From CADEED01 sp043747835 (lineage in GTDB: Bacteria; Pseudomonadota; Gammaproteobacteria; Steroidobacterales; Steroidobacteraceae), in assembly GCA_043747835.1 (NCBI GenBank), contig JAYTOK010000029.1, positions 51,398 through 115,397 on the forward strand: a stretch of DNA of 64,000 bases, written 5' to 3'. Numbering within the stretch: the stretch's first letter is position 1; every line of letters begins with the position of its first letter. Of the stretch, positions 43,689 to 52,088 are shown piece after piece. The notes below the pieces were generated by a model. It was not told where the DNA came from and ran no database searches. It saw only the letters and a program-made list of their open reading frames with translations. Position numbers and translations under genes: made by a program.

Positions 43689-43733
43689 TGGTGGGCGGTA
43701 CAGGGCTTGAACCTGTGACCCCTGCCGTGTGAA
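43689..43733 (-). other. 3' half of tRNA-Val(CAC): integrative-element attachment site
   Basis: Read on the minus strand, this is the 3' part of a tRNA: anticodon loop TTCACAC (anticodon CAC), 3' anticodon strand GGCAG, variable loop, T arm ACAGG-TTCAAGC-CCTGT, acceptor strand ACCGCCC and encoded ACCA. The 5' half is missing: directly beyond the loop the required CTGCC strand is absent. Integrases often recombine in the anticodon loop and leave such a fragment at one end. The intact gene should lie at the other end of the element, to the right of this window. Confidence 0.75.
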
Positions 43734-43903
43734 AGCGAAACAGGGCGTTTTGCGATCAAGAGGTTACGATGATTGTGCTTTTAGAACAAGCACTTAGTGC
43801 CCCGGTCGATCCCGGCTCGTCCCATCTAAACTGGTTCGCTCTGTCCCAATTTTGTCCCAGGATTTTGGCCGACTCGAGGTTCGGAGCTCGGCAGGGTGAT
43901 AGG

Positions 43904-44043
43904 CGTTTTCGATTTGGGCAACCTGCCTCCTGCCTGCAAACGGGCGCGTCGGTAAGTTTAACGGGACCGCAGTTGTCGATACTACTGAAGGGACCGACTG
44001 GTTGCGGGTCGAACGCCGCTACGAGCCGACGTCGGCGACGTGA
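43904..44043 (+). pseudogene. IS66 TnpB (OrfB) C-terminal remnant with frameshift
   Basis: The translated text SVSLTGPQLSILLKG, then after a one-base frame change GTDWLRVERRYEP and a stop, parallels the end of the intact TnpB at 61.8-62.1 kb (VHLTPAQLSMLLEG, IDWRRPERTWQP). The preceding RRFRFGQP resembles RGRFVWPQ. Only the C-terminal third is detectable. It indicates an older IS66-family insertion at the island border. Confidence 0.5.
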
Positions 44044-44201
44044 GAGCGCGGGAGTAGTTCGAGGCAGCGCTTGAGGCCTGCTCGCCTTCCGGCGAAATCC
44101 GTGTACCCAATGAATATTTCGTGAACTCCAGAAAATATTTTCATCTTCAAGTCGAAACGGTGAGAGAAGCTGCCATGTCGCGACACTAGGTATTAGGTCG
44201 C

Positions 44202-44495
44202 TTACATCTCGGCCCAGCGGCGCACTTGCGGGAGGTCATACCGATGAGATTGAGGCCCCTGATCGAGGAGAGGATTGGGTTTGTCCCTCGGTGTGGAGCC
44301 AAATGAAGCTGCCACTTGCGCCTGATCATGCCGTTCGAAACAACTCGGATGCGTGAGTGCCTTGAGCTGCTTCAGCGGCGCGGCGATCTCGAGACTGGAG
44401 GTCGAAGGAGCGTATCGCGCCTCGTCGAGCGGGAAGACTGTCGCGACACCCGGCGAGCCCTCCGAACATTCTCGTGTTTCTAAGCCGATTGATAG
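44202..44495 (-). pseudogene. Open-frame remnant, unidentified
   Basis: A frame of about 96 codons is open between two in-frame TAA codons on the minus strand, with no ATG near its beginning. The C-terminal part (DKPNPLLDQGPQSHRYDLP, then VRRWAEM) reads like real protein, so it may be the 3' end of a decayed gene. I do not recognise the family. It could equally be a chance open frame. Confidence 0.25.
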
Positions 44496-44633
44496 TTAGT
44501 TCGCCATCGTCGACCGGTGGGATCGCGAACCTTCGTGGGATTGCGCGCACAGACCCTTGTCAAGGAGCGCTCTGTGTATAAGCCGAACTCCCTAGCAGCT
44601 TCTCAGACAATCTCCTTAATGGCTGCCTATGTT

Positions 44634-44864
44634 CTACGGGCACGCTGGCAGCGAGTTGACGGTCGACGTGACGATGGTGCGGTTGCCTGCCTTGTCGAGT
44701 TTATAGCAAACCTGGTTGTTGTTATTCACCGTCCCGGTGCGAACGACTTTGACGAGCCTTCCTCTTGCATCGTAGGTGTGGGTGACGGTCTCGGTCGCCG
44801 AGGCGGTCGAGCCGATCAGCCCGAGAGCGAGTGCGGCAACGGCGAATCTGATGGTGCGCTGCAT
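44634..44864 (-). CDS. Small secreted YD/RHS-repeat protein
   Basis: Protein of 76 residues: signal peptide MQRTIRFAVAALALGLIGS to about residue 24 (TASA), then one and a half RHS/YD repeats (THTYDARGRLVKV and CYKLDKAGNRTIV). The ATG at 44,864 has an excellent ACGGAGGAA Shine-Dalgarno 7 nt upstream; the frame is open further but without one. It is divergent from the giant RHS gene that starts 315 nt away. It may be a stand-alone accessory of the RHS protein or a decayed piece of one; the good start signals argue for a functional gene. Confidence 0.65.
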   Translation of the reverse strand: MQRTIRFAVAALALGLIGSTASATETVTHTYDARGRLVKVVRTGTVNNNNQVCYKLDKAGNRTIVTSTVNSLPACP

Positions 44865-45179
44865 GACGTTCCTCCGTTCAAGCCGCAAATGTTCCGCAAG
44901 TTGGTTTCCAAAGCAAGCAATTTTTCCGAGCCGATTCTTGGCGGGCAAATGTGGTCGCGAGTCGGCCTGCTTTTGCCGATCATATTCGCGTAACCTGGCA
45001 ATGCGATGTTTCATGATGGGACTAACTTCTCGCTGGTACGGCGCTTCGAACTTGGAGGCTTCGTGCGAATCGATGCAAGTTCGCGGGTAGTTTCGGGTAA
45101 CCGCCAAGTACTCCGCATTCTGTGGGAAGCACGGGCAGGGCTTTTGATGAGCGGTGGATCAAAGAACAAGGGGAGCAGG
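44865..45179. promoter_or_regulatory. Divergent intergenic region between the YD-peptide and RHS genes
   Basis: The 315-nt gap must contain promoters for both flanking genes. An in-frame open stretch runs upstream of the RHS start but has no signal peptide or strong start. I see no clear -35/-10 pair or operator. Confidence 0.4.
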
Positions 45180-48100
45180 ATGAACAGGACATGGCACGCG
45201 ACCGTCAGGCCGATAAGGGCTCGCGGGTTGAGCTCTCTTGCGCTGGCGATCGGTTTAGTAGCCGGTGCGCCGGAGGTCGCCCACGCGCAGATTGTTCCGG
45301 CTGCTCCCGTGCGAGAGAACATCGACGCGTATGGCGTCGACCTTTTCACGGGCGGACTGACTCTGATCGGCCCGACCCTGACGGTAGGGTCCGATGGCGG
45401 CACGCTTTCCTACTACCGATGGAACAAGGGTTCCGGGTGGTCCGACAACTTGACGGCGTACTTGAATCAGTTGGGCTCAGAGTTGACAGTAAGCCTCGGC
45501 GGAGCCAGCGACAGATTCACCGTTTCGGGAAGCACTTACACCTCAACCGAGGGTAATGGCTCGACGCTGACCTTGACGAGCGGTATCTATACCTACACCA
45601 CGGCAGACGGGACGGTGGCGCGCTTCAGCAGCAACACCATCAACGCGTACGTACCCTATAGCAACAGAGGCATGATTCTCGACATCCGCAGCGCCGCGGG
45701 CGCGAAGCTAACGTATGCCTATGGTTCCACTATCTACTGCACGCGCCCGGATCCCAGCGGCACGTTCTGCGAAGAAACAAAAACTGCCTACCGTGTCAGT
45801 TCGGTGACCAGCAATTTCGGTTATCGGCTGACATTGGGTTATGGATACGATTTTACCTACGATCCGAACGACCCATACAACACGCCGGATTGGGAGGCGT
45901 GGCCCGAGGTCATCGGGGTCAGCGCTCAAAACTTGGCCATCTCGGCGAGCACTACCATCGCCTCGCAGTCGTTCGGGGGTACCTACATCGGCGGGATCTA
46001 CTACTACAGCATCACGGACGCCGAAGGGCGGCAGACGAAATACCGATACGACTCTAGCGGTCGTATCGCAGGCATCACCTTTCCCGGACACGCAAACGAG
46101 GACATCACGTTCGGATTCAGCGGCAACGTTGTTACCAGTGTTGCGAAGACCGGCGGGGGAACGACAACCTACAGTCGAAGCGACTCGGGCAATACCCGTA
46201 CCGTGACGGTGACGCCCCCAACTGTAACTCCCGCCATAAGCACGACTGTCCACACCTTCGACATCGCGAAGCAGCGGATGACGACAGCAACGGTCACCGA
46301 AAACAGCGTTAATCGGACGACCGCGTTCGTCTACGACAGCAGCGGTCGCCTCACCCGGACGACGATGCCGGAAGGCAACTATGTCCAGCTCACACGCGAT
46401 GGCCGCGGCAACGTCACCGAGACTCGCGCCGTCGGGAAATCCGGATCAGGCGTGGCGGACATCGTAACGAGCGCAGGATTCGACGCGACGTGCAGCAATC
46501 CCGTGAAATGCAATCGGCCTAACTGGACCAGGGACGCGAAGAACAATCAGACCGACTATACGTACGATTCCACGCACGGCGGCGTTCTTACAGTCACTGC
46601 GCCCGCCGATTCGTCCGGAGTGCGGCCCCAAACGCGGAATGTCTATTTGGCGATGCAGGCCTACTATTACAGCGGCGCTTCGATCGTCGCCTCGGGCCAG
46701 CCGATCTACCGTCTGAATTCGGTTTCGAGCTGTCGCACCCTGGCTTCATGCACGGGGAGCACCGACGAACAGAAAGTGACTATCTACTATGGCCCGCAAA
46801 CAACCGGCGTAGGCAACAATCTCCACGGCGTTAGTGCGACAATTTCGCTCGGCGACGGTACGCTCAGCTCGGCCACGACAATCGCGTACGACGCGATAGG
46901 CAACGCGATATCAGTCGACGGCCCGATAGCAGGCATCGCGGATCAGGCGTTGATGGGCTACAACGCTGTGCGGCAACCGTTGTGGCAGATCGGCGCGGAC
47001 CCGGATGACGCTGGAGTTGCCTTATTCCCAGCCGTCAAGAACACCTACCGCTCGGACGGGCAAATCGATTACGTCCAGTCAGGCACAGTCACCACGCAGT
47101 CGCCGTCCGGCATATCGAGTTTCACCGAGAGACAACGTCAAACCGCGAGCTACGACGTTTACCACCGGCCGATTCGTCAACAGCTCTCGAACACCGGCAC
47201 TGTCTACCAAGTCACCGACGTGCTGTACGATGCCGCAGGCCGCGTGCTGTGCTCGATGCTGAGGATGGACTCAACCAACTGGGGTTCGCTTCCCGCCAGC
47301 TGCAGTCCGACGCAGACCACCGGCCCCAACGGCCCAGACCGCGTGTCCTATAACAACTACGATGCGTTTTCTCGCGTGTGGAAACTAACTACCGGGTATG
47401 GCACGACGTCCGCAACCGACGAGCAGATCGCGACCTTCACTGGCAATGGCAAAATGGCCACGGTCAAGGATGCCGAGATCAACCTCACAACCTACGAGTA
47501 CGACGGCCACGACCGGCGGGTGAAGACTCGCTTTCCCGTTGCCACTAAGGGCGCGGACCAGAGCTCCACGACCGACTACGAGCAGCTTACCTATGACGCC
47601 AATGGCAACGTGGCCAGCTTTCGCACGCGACGCAACGAGACGATCGGGTTCACGTACGACAACCTGGATCGGCTGGTAATCAAGGACGTGCCGACTCGCT
47701 CGGGGCTCGCCGTCACGCACACACGCGACGTTTATTTCGGTTATGACCTTTTCGGCGATTTGACCGCTGCCCGATTCGATAGCGCCAGTGGCGAGGGAAT
47801 CACAAACGTGTTCAATGCGCTCGGTCAGATGACAAGCAGCGCTAACACCATGGACAGCGCCTCGAGGACGGTCGGCTACGCCTATGACATTAGCGGCAAT
47901 CTTGCGCGAGTCACGCATCCCGACGCCATCTTCTTCGACTACACCAGGCACGCCTCCGGCGGGCTCTTGCAGCTTAGGCAGAGTCCCGCCAGGTCGCTCT
48001 TGAGGCCCATTCTGGACGCCGCGGGGCGACTAAGCTCTATCTACCGCTGGAGTACGTTGCCCGCGCCGGGCAACTGGGCCGCGCGAAGCAACTTCTCCTA

Positions 48101-49553
48101 TGACCCCAGTTCGCGCCTCTCATCTGTCGCCACCGACGTGACTGGCACTACCCACGACTCTACGACCAATATGACCTACAACCCGGCGAGCCAGATCGCG
48201 AGCTCGACGCGCACCAATGACACTTACGCGTGGGGTGGGCAAGTCAACGCCAACCTGAACTACACTCCCGATGGGCTCAACCGGTACAGCGGCGGAAGCT
48301 TCACCTACGACGCCAATGGCAATCTGATCACGGACAGCGCCAACACCTTCGTCTACGACGTTGAGAACCGGCTGGTCACCCGCGGCGGTGGCGCGAATGC
48401 GACGCTGCGCTACGATCCGCTTGGGCGTCTTTATGAAGTAGTGAGTGGGAGCACAACGCGGCGCTTCGTTTACGACGGTTCCGATCTCATCGCAGAATAC
48501 AATGCAGCGGGCACTCTGCAGCGCCGTTACGTTCACGGTCTCGGTCCGGGCGATGATCCATTGCTGTGGTTTGAGGGCTCTGGAGTGTCAGATAGCGCCA
48601 GACGATGGCTCTACGCCGACGAGCGCGGTTCGATCGTCGCGGTCACGGATACTTCAGGGACGGTTCTGAGTGTCAACAAATATGACGAGTACGGAACTCC
48701 GGGCGCTGGCAACACCGGAGCGTTTCAGTACACCGGCCAGGTCTGGTTGCCGGAGCTCGGCATGTACTACTACAAAGCGCGGATGTACTCGCCCATCCTC
48801 GGCCGATTCATGCAGACCGATCCCATCGGCTATGGCGATGGGATGAACATGTACAACTACGTCCACAACGATCCGGTGAACTTCAAAGATTCAAGCGGGC
48901 TTGGTTTCGAATGTGGTGTGTCAACATTTACGCTTTTGGTCCGTGGACATGAAGGCTATATTGAGTTCGAAGATGGAACGACCGCGGGACATAGCCAGCA
49001 AAACGGCTCCGTCACTGCGACTTCGCAGGTGACCTGTCGGTTTACGCCCGACTTCATGAATCCAGATACTGGAAATGATTCCGGGAAAAAGGACGGAACA
49101 ACGGGGTCGCAACCAGCGCAACCAGCGAAACCGCGGCGAACACTGTGCGATGCGATGAAAGAAATCGCGGCCACCGCAGACTCAAATGCCTTTTTGAACG
49201 GCACTCCGTTTAGCAAGAGCAAACTAGGAGAGGAAGTAGTCCCGAGCGGAGGAGGCCCGATTGACAATAGCCACTTCAATGAGCCACTGAATGGACTCGC
49301 CTACGATGTACAGTGGGTACAAGTTGGTTGGAGTCTGACGAAATCTTACGGTAGAAACATTCCCCAGCAGTTTGGAATGGGTTACCTCGGTCTTGGCGCG
49401 GGCCCGCCTGCAGTTACAAACTGGGACTTCAGTTTCTTTAAGAACGGAAACTCTGGAGCCGATATGCGAGGGCTGCAACTTGGCGAGTTTGGAGCTGGAC
49501 GATTCAAGACTTTTGGGAACTTCGTGCGGGACATGTGTTCCGCGCCCAGATAG
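45180..49553 (+). CDS. Large secreted RHS/YD-repeat protein with variable C-terminal domain
   Basis: Protein of 1,457 residues. A Sec signal ends near AHAQ (residue ~37), preceded by a basic N-region (MNRTWHATVRPIRARG). More than a dozen YD repeats of the form YDxxGRL-x-T or YDANGN-x follow, making the beta-cocoon shell. The RHS core ends in the conserved LPELGMYYYKARMYSPILGRF-type block, then QTDPIGYGDGMNMYNYVHNDPVNFKDSSG. After this hinge are about 220 residues of unrelated sequence, the variable tip that in other RHS proteins is a toxin; I do not recognise it. ATG 45,180 has AAGGGGAG just upstream; the frame opens 58 codons earlier. No PAAR or VgrG part is present, so export is probably Sec-dependent. 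Confidence 0.88.
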   Translation: MNRTWHATVRPIRARGLSSLALAIGLVAGAPEVAHAQIVPAAPVRENIDAYGVDLFTGGLTLIGPTLTVGSDGGTLSYYRWNKGSGWSDNLTAYLNQLGSELTVSLGGASDRFTVSGSTYTSTEGNGSTLTLTSGIYTYTTADGTVARFSSNTINAYVPYSNRGMILDIRSAAGAKLTYAYGSTIYCTRPDPSGTFCEETKTAYRVSSVTSNFGYRLTLGYGYDFTYDPNDPYNTPDWEAWPEVIGVSAQNLAISASTTIASQSFGGTYIGGIYYYSITDAEGRQTKYRYDSSGRIAGITFPGHANEDITFGFSGNVVTSVAKTGGGTTTYSRSDSGNTRTVTVTPPTVTPAISTTVHTFDIAKQRMTTATVTENSVNRTTAFVYDSSGRLTRTTMPEGNYVQLTRDGRGNVTETRAVGKSGSGVADIVTSAGFDATCSNPVKCNRPNWTRDAKNNQTDYTYDSTHGGVLTVTAPADSSGVRPQTRNVYLAMQAYYYSGASIVASGQPIYRLNSVSSCRTLASCTGSTDEQKVTIYYGPQTTGVGNNLHGVSATISLGDGTLSSATTIAYDAIGNAISVDGPIAGIADQALMGYNAVRQPLWQIGADPDDAGVALFPAVKNTYRSDGQIDYVQSGTVTTQSPSGISSFTERQRQTASYDVYHRPIRQQLSNTGTVYQVTDVLYDAAGRVLCSMLRMDSTNWGSLPASCSPTQTTGPNGPDRVSYNNYDAFSRVWKLTTGYGTTSATDEQIATFTGNGKMATVKDAEINLTTYEYDGHDRRVKTRFPVATKGADQSSTTDYEQLTYDANGNVASFRTRRNETIGFTYDNLDRLVIKDVPTRSGLAVTHTRDVYFGYDLFGDLTAARFDSASGEGITNVFNALGQMTSSANTMDSASRTVGYAYDISGNLARVTHPDAIFFDYTRHASGGLLQLRQSPARSLLRPILDAAGRLSSIYRWSTLPAPGNWAARSNFSYDPSSRLSSVATDVTGTTHDSTTNMTYNPASQIASSTRTNDTYAWGGQVNANLNYTPDGLNRYSGGSFTYDANGNLITDSANTFVYDVENRLVTRGGGANATLRYDPLGRLYEVVSGSTTRRFVYDGSDLIAEYNAAGTLQRRYVHGLGPGDDPLLWFEGSGVSDSARRWLYADERGSIVAVTDTSGTVLSVNKYDEYGTPGAGNTGAFQYTGQVWLPELGMYYYKARMYSPILGRFMQTDPIGYGDGMNMYNYVHNDPVNFKDSSGLGFECGVSTFTLLVRGHEGYIEFEDGTTAGHSQQNGSVTATSQVTCRFTPDFMNPDTGNDSGKKDGTTGSQPAQPAKPRRTLCDAMKEIAATADSNAFLNGTPFSKSKLGEEVVPSGGGPIDNSHFNEPLNGLAYDVQWVQVGWSLTKSYGRNIPQQFGMGYLGLGAGPPAVTNWDFSFFKNGNSGADMRGLQLGEFGAGRFKTFGNFVRDMCSAPR

Positions 49554-49571
49554 CCAAGGCAGTTGCTTTCA

Positions 49572-49979
49572 ATGAACCCAAACTTCAAGACGCTGACTTT
49601 GATCGCTAAATTTCTTCTGATCGGGAATATCCTAATCTTCGTCGGCGCTTACTTTGCTTTGCCCGAATACCTAAAAATGCATCCGAGACTTGGTGGCTTC
49701 GCGGAGATAGTCGGTTTCGAAATTCTTACTGTGGTTGACGTATTGGCCGCTATCTTTCTGCTGAAGCGGTGGATACCTACAGGAATCGTGCTCTTCGGAA
49801 TTACAAGCTCGATTTGGTGTGCGTATTCATTGTGGCTACAGCTCGAGACAGGAAGATCGACCGCGTGGATATGGACTCCGCTGATCGCCTATTGGGATTT
49901 CATGCTCCTCCTATTCTTGGCATGGAGACAGCGGGCAAAGTCATTGACGCAACTGCCGGTCGATTTTCGGACCAGTTGA
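49572..49979 (+). CDS. Small four-helix membrane protein, possible RHS immunity protein
   Basis: Protein of 135 residues with four hydrophobic spans (TLIAKFLLIGNILIFVGAYF, FEILTVVDVLAAIFLL, IVLFGITSSIWCAYSLWL, LIAYWDFMLLLFLAW). It begins 18 nt after the RHS stop on the same strand, the usual place for an immunity gene. An in-frame TTG three codons earlier is an alternative start. No family was recognised. If the RHS tip acts at the membrane or periplasm, a membrane immunity protein would make sense; that is inference from position. Confidence 0.6.
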   Translation: MNPNFKTLTLIAKFLLIGNILIFVGAYFALPEYLKMHPRLGGFAEIVGFEILTVVDVLAAIFLLKRWIPTGIVLFGITSSIWCAYSLWLQLETGRSTAWIWTPLIAYWDFMLLLFLAWRQRAKSLTQLPVDFRTS

Positions 49980-50053
49980 TCTTTAGAAGATGGCTCCGCC
50001 GCGACTGGAGGAGCGATGAAGAAGATGCGGCCGACTCGAGAAGCGAATGTGGT

Positions 50054-50111
50054 CTGGAGCGAGTCTCGCCCGTCATGACCGATGTTTGGAATCCGCAATA
50101 ACTTGCCGCAA
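50054..50111 (+). repeat. Direct repeat copy 1: duplicated gene end
   Basis: Fifty-eight bases that match 51,335-51,392 at 51 positions. In the matching frame both encode a protein end LERVSPV-x-x-DVWNPQ followed by TAA at the same place. Here it is only the tail of a lost gene; the other copy is the end of an intact lipoprotein gene. It marks a partial duplication or cassette replacement. Confidence 0.8.
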
Positions 50112-50324
50112 CCACCCGTGGCTTGGAATACCCGTGCTTGGCGCGCAGGTGTTTATGGTCCCGCCTTCTCCGGATCAGACAGTTCACCAAGGCGTTTTCG
50201 TTGCTCTGCGCAGAGATTTCAGCCGGGGGAGCGAGCGGCTGTTCGCATCACGGATGCTGACCCTGAAGACGAACTGCTGCCCGACCTCGATGGCCAGCTG
50301 CACTTCACGGGTCGACAGGCGAAA

Positions 50325-50771
50325 GTGAAAGTGCGAAGCCATAGATGTCTTAGATGGATCACGGTCACCTTTGCAATGTTTGGGGCTGCGTGCTCAAGCG
50401 ACCCTGGATCGCCGCAACAGTTAGCAACAATTCCCGCCAGTGCCGCGTCACCGTTAGCAGGCGTGGTTTCTCTTCACGTGCCTGGGTCGATTCTTGATAG
50501 TTACGTGACGCTTGACGTTACGTCGGGATCAGGGAGTTTTTCCCCAATTTCAGTGGCGGCATGTGAGTGGATTGCGGCTAAGCTTTCCCCAAAAGCATTG
50601 GAAGTGATTTTGTACAAAGGCGCGGCTAGTCTCCGCTCCTCCGATTCCGGTGACGCCAGTAGTTCCACTGCGGTCAACCTCTTCCTTAAGAACATACATC
50701 GGTCCGCAACAGACGATGACATAAAGAGATTAACAGCGGAGGGGTACGCGACCGTCCACTGCGAATTTTGA
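50325..50771 (+). CDS. Small putative lipoprotein
   Basis: A 148-residue protein. The GTG at 50,325 gives a basic n-region (MKVRSHRCLRW), a short hydrophobic stretch and a lipobox-like FGAAC, so export and lipidation are likely. The frame extends upstream over unrelated sequence without a signal, so the longer form is rejected. The mature part (GVVSLHVPGSILDSYVTLDV, then DDDIKRLTAEGYATVHCEF) is not a family I know. It lies in the chain of small genes behind the RHS gene and may be an immunity or orphan immunity protein. Confidence 0.5.
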   Translation: MKVRSHRCLRWITVTFAMFGAACSSDPGSPQQLATIPASAASPLAGVVSLHVPGSILDSYVTLDVTSGSGSFSPISVAACEWIAAKLSPKALEVILYKGAASLRSSDSGDASSSTAVNLFLKNIHRSATDDDIKRLTAEGYATVHCEF

Positions 50772-50878
50772 CGCCCCAAGCCGCCGTCAAAGCCGCCTGG
50801 GCGATTGCCGAAGCCGAAGCATCGAAGCAAGTGATCCTTGGTTGCGGGCCGTGTAAGTCGCGGGATCCCCTTTGTTAA
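50771..50878 (+). pseudogene. Orphan 3' gene end
   Basis: An open stretch reading PQAAVKAAWAIAEAEASKQ then VILGCGPCKSRDPLC and TAA, in a different frame from the lipoprotein whose stop it overlaps. Its composition is protein-like and it has no start of its own. It looks like the end of another gene, perhaps an old RHS tip, left by recombination. Confidence 0.35.
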
Positions 50879-50947
50879 GGCACCCTATGGGGACGCTGAA
50901 GACGACGCGCAGGATGTCCAGGCGGGTTACCGGGGAGGATGCGGTTA

Positions 50948-51382
50948 ATGTCCAGATCTGCCGTATGTGTCGTACTCGCACTGCAGCTTGCAGGTTGCGA
51001 TGCGCCCCCTCGCGACGACTTCAAGCATGCGCACCGTTCCGTTGATTCACCAGATGGCAGCGCGACTGCAAGCCTAGCCAGAATTGCGAGTGGAGGCGCT
51101 GCTGGGAGCCTTGCTTACAAGGTGTATCTCTCGGAGAACGGAGGCGACGGCGCCCCGCAACTGGTATTTCACGGGTATAGCGACTGCAATCCGGAGATTG
51201 CATGGCGGGGCAGTCAACTGCTGGAGATTCGATACGCAGGAAGGAATTGCCAAGTGCTCTCATTCCACAACTTTTGGCAAGAGCGCGAGCACAAACAAGC
51301 CGATGCCAAAAAGATACCGCGTGTTGAAATCATGCTGGAACGAGTTTCACCCGTCACGCCCGATGTTTGGAATCCACAATAA
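50948..51382 (+). CDS. Small putative lipoprotein with C-terminus shared by an upstream remnant
   Basis: Protein of 144 residues with a textbook lipoprotein signal MSRSAVCVVLALQLAGC (lipobox LAGC). ATG 50,948 sits 9 nt after GGGGAGG; the in-frame ATG at 50,939 touches that ribosome site and is less likely. The mature part contains SPDGSATASLARIASGG and VYLSENGGDGAPQLVF. The final residues ERVSPVTPDVWNPQ recur in the remnant at 50,054-50,101. No family recognised; a periplasmic immunity or scavenging role is speculation from its position behind the RHS gene. Confidence 0.65.
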   Translation: MSRSAVCVVLALQLAGCDAPPRDDFKHAHRSVDSPDGSATASLARIASGGAAGSLAYKVYLSENGGDGAPQLVFHGYSDCNPEIAWRGSQLLEIRYAGRNCQVLSFHNFWQEREHKQADAKKIPRVEIMLERVSPVTPDVWNPQ

Positions 51383-51392
51383 CTTGCTGCAA
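51335..51392 (+). repeat. Direct repeat copy 2: end of intact lipoprotein gene
   Basis: Partner of 50,054-50,111 (51 of 58 bases identical), covering the last 15 codons and stop of the lipoprotein gene plus 10 bases beyond. The two copies are 1,281 nt apart. Confidence 0.8.
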
Positions 51393-51430
51393 GGAGTGCT
51401 GAATCAGAATCGGAACGAGAAGCCCAGTAA

Positions 51431-51565
51431 GTAATTGCTGGGAAGTTTAGTTTTGGCGGTGATGATGGAACTACGTCGGAATTGGGACTGGAACTCGAAA
51501 AGCCGCCTAGGTCAGGAGGAGCCATGGCAAAGAAAGTAAGCAGTCAGCCGGTGACCGAGCACTGA
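51431..51565 (+). pseudogene. Orphan 3' gene end
   Basis: A 44-codon open stretch after an in-frame TAA, reading GKFSFGGDDGTTSELGLELE then KPPRSGGAMAKKVSSQ. It has protein-like composition but no start. Together with the other orphan ends it suggests repeated recombination downstream of the RHS gene. It could be a chance frame. Confidence 0.3.
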
Positions 51566-51599
51566 CGTCGAGCAGTGCGGAGTTAGGCGGTTTCAGAGG

Positions 51600-52088
51600 C
51601 TAATCAAGAGGACGAAATGCATCGGCTCTATTTTCATAGGCGTCTCTCACCCGCGGATGGGCAGAGACAACGGCTCGCAACAACTGTAGACCGGCTCGAA
51701 GAAAGTCCTCGCTGCGTTGAGGATCGAACCAGACATCGTTGAACTTGCCTCCATGGAATAGGTTATTGCGCACCCTACAAACTAGGCGCAATACCAGTTC
51801 TGCCTGGCTCTTGTGATCAGGCACTGATTCCGCCCAATCGAGCGCGCCATTCTTAAAAACCTGCTTCTTTGGGGGAGACGTAACGTAGCACTTGATAGCG
51901 TTGGCAACCTCCTCGGACGGAGGGGTTTGGAAGACGTCCTGTACCTGGGTAGCAAAGGCACCCCAATCAGCGGTCGGATCTCTGCGGTTCCTGTCGAGCA
52001 ATCCGACTCTCTTGAGGCAGTACTCGCAGCGTGCGAATTCGCGGAAGAACTCGTAGCAGAGTCTGTCAATGGAAGTTGACGCATTCAT
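51600..52088 (-). CDS. HEPN-domain protein (Apea-like)
   Basis: Helical protein of 162 residues from ATG 52,088 (AAGGG at about -10); an in-frame ATG at 52,157 would add 23 residues. Near the C-terminal half is RVRNNLFHGGKF, where R107-N-N-L-F-H112 fits the R-x4-6-H catalytic motif of HEPN ribonucleases. The N-terminal FFREFARCEYCLKRVG block is what Apea-like HEPN proteins show. Such proteins act in abortive infection or as toxins. No antitoxin (MNT nucleotidyltransferase) is adjacent; the nearest gene, Fic, is divergent. The HEPN call is from motif pattern. Confidence 0.65.
   Translation of the reverse strand: MNASTSIDRLCYEFFREFARCEYCLKRVGLLDRNRRDPTADWGAFATQVQDVFQTPPSEEVANAIKCYVTSPPKKQVFKNGALDWAESVPDHKSQAELVLRLVCRVRNNLFHGGKFNDVWFDPQRSEDFLRAGLQLLRAVVSAHPRVRDAYENRADAFRPLD

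Larger units (their letters stand above)
43734..44633. other. Degenerate island border, no intact gene
   Basis: Nine hundred bases without a convincing complete gene, immediately inside the attachment site. An integrase would be expected near one end but none is recognisable here. It holds a broken IS66 TnpB end and a ~96-codon open frame without a start (both listed separately). Stop codons are frequent in the other frames. Confidence 0.55.

Noticed and set aside
43769..44074. A 101-residue gene at the island edge
   Set aside because: Only the end has similarity (IS66 TnpB) and the frame changes within it; listed as a remnant instead.
50082..50324. Longer start for the 50.3-50.8 kb lipoprotein
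   Set aside because: The extra 81 codons lack protein-like pattern and would bury the lipoprotein signal in the middle of the protein.
51560..51600. Possible integron attC site: GTTAGGC preceded by a GCACTG/CAGTGC hairpin, and GTTAGGT near 52,173
   Set aside because: The opposite core (RYYYAAC) is missing, no second site of proper length pairs with it, and there is no integrase gene. The short motifs occur by chance.
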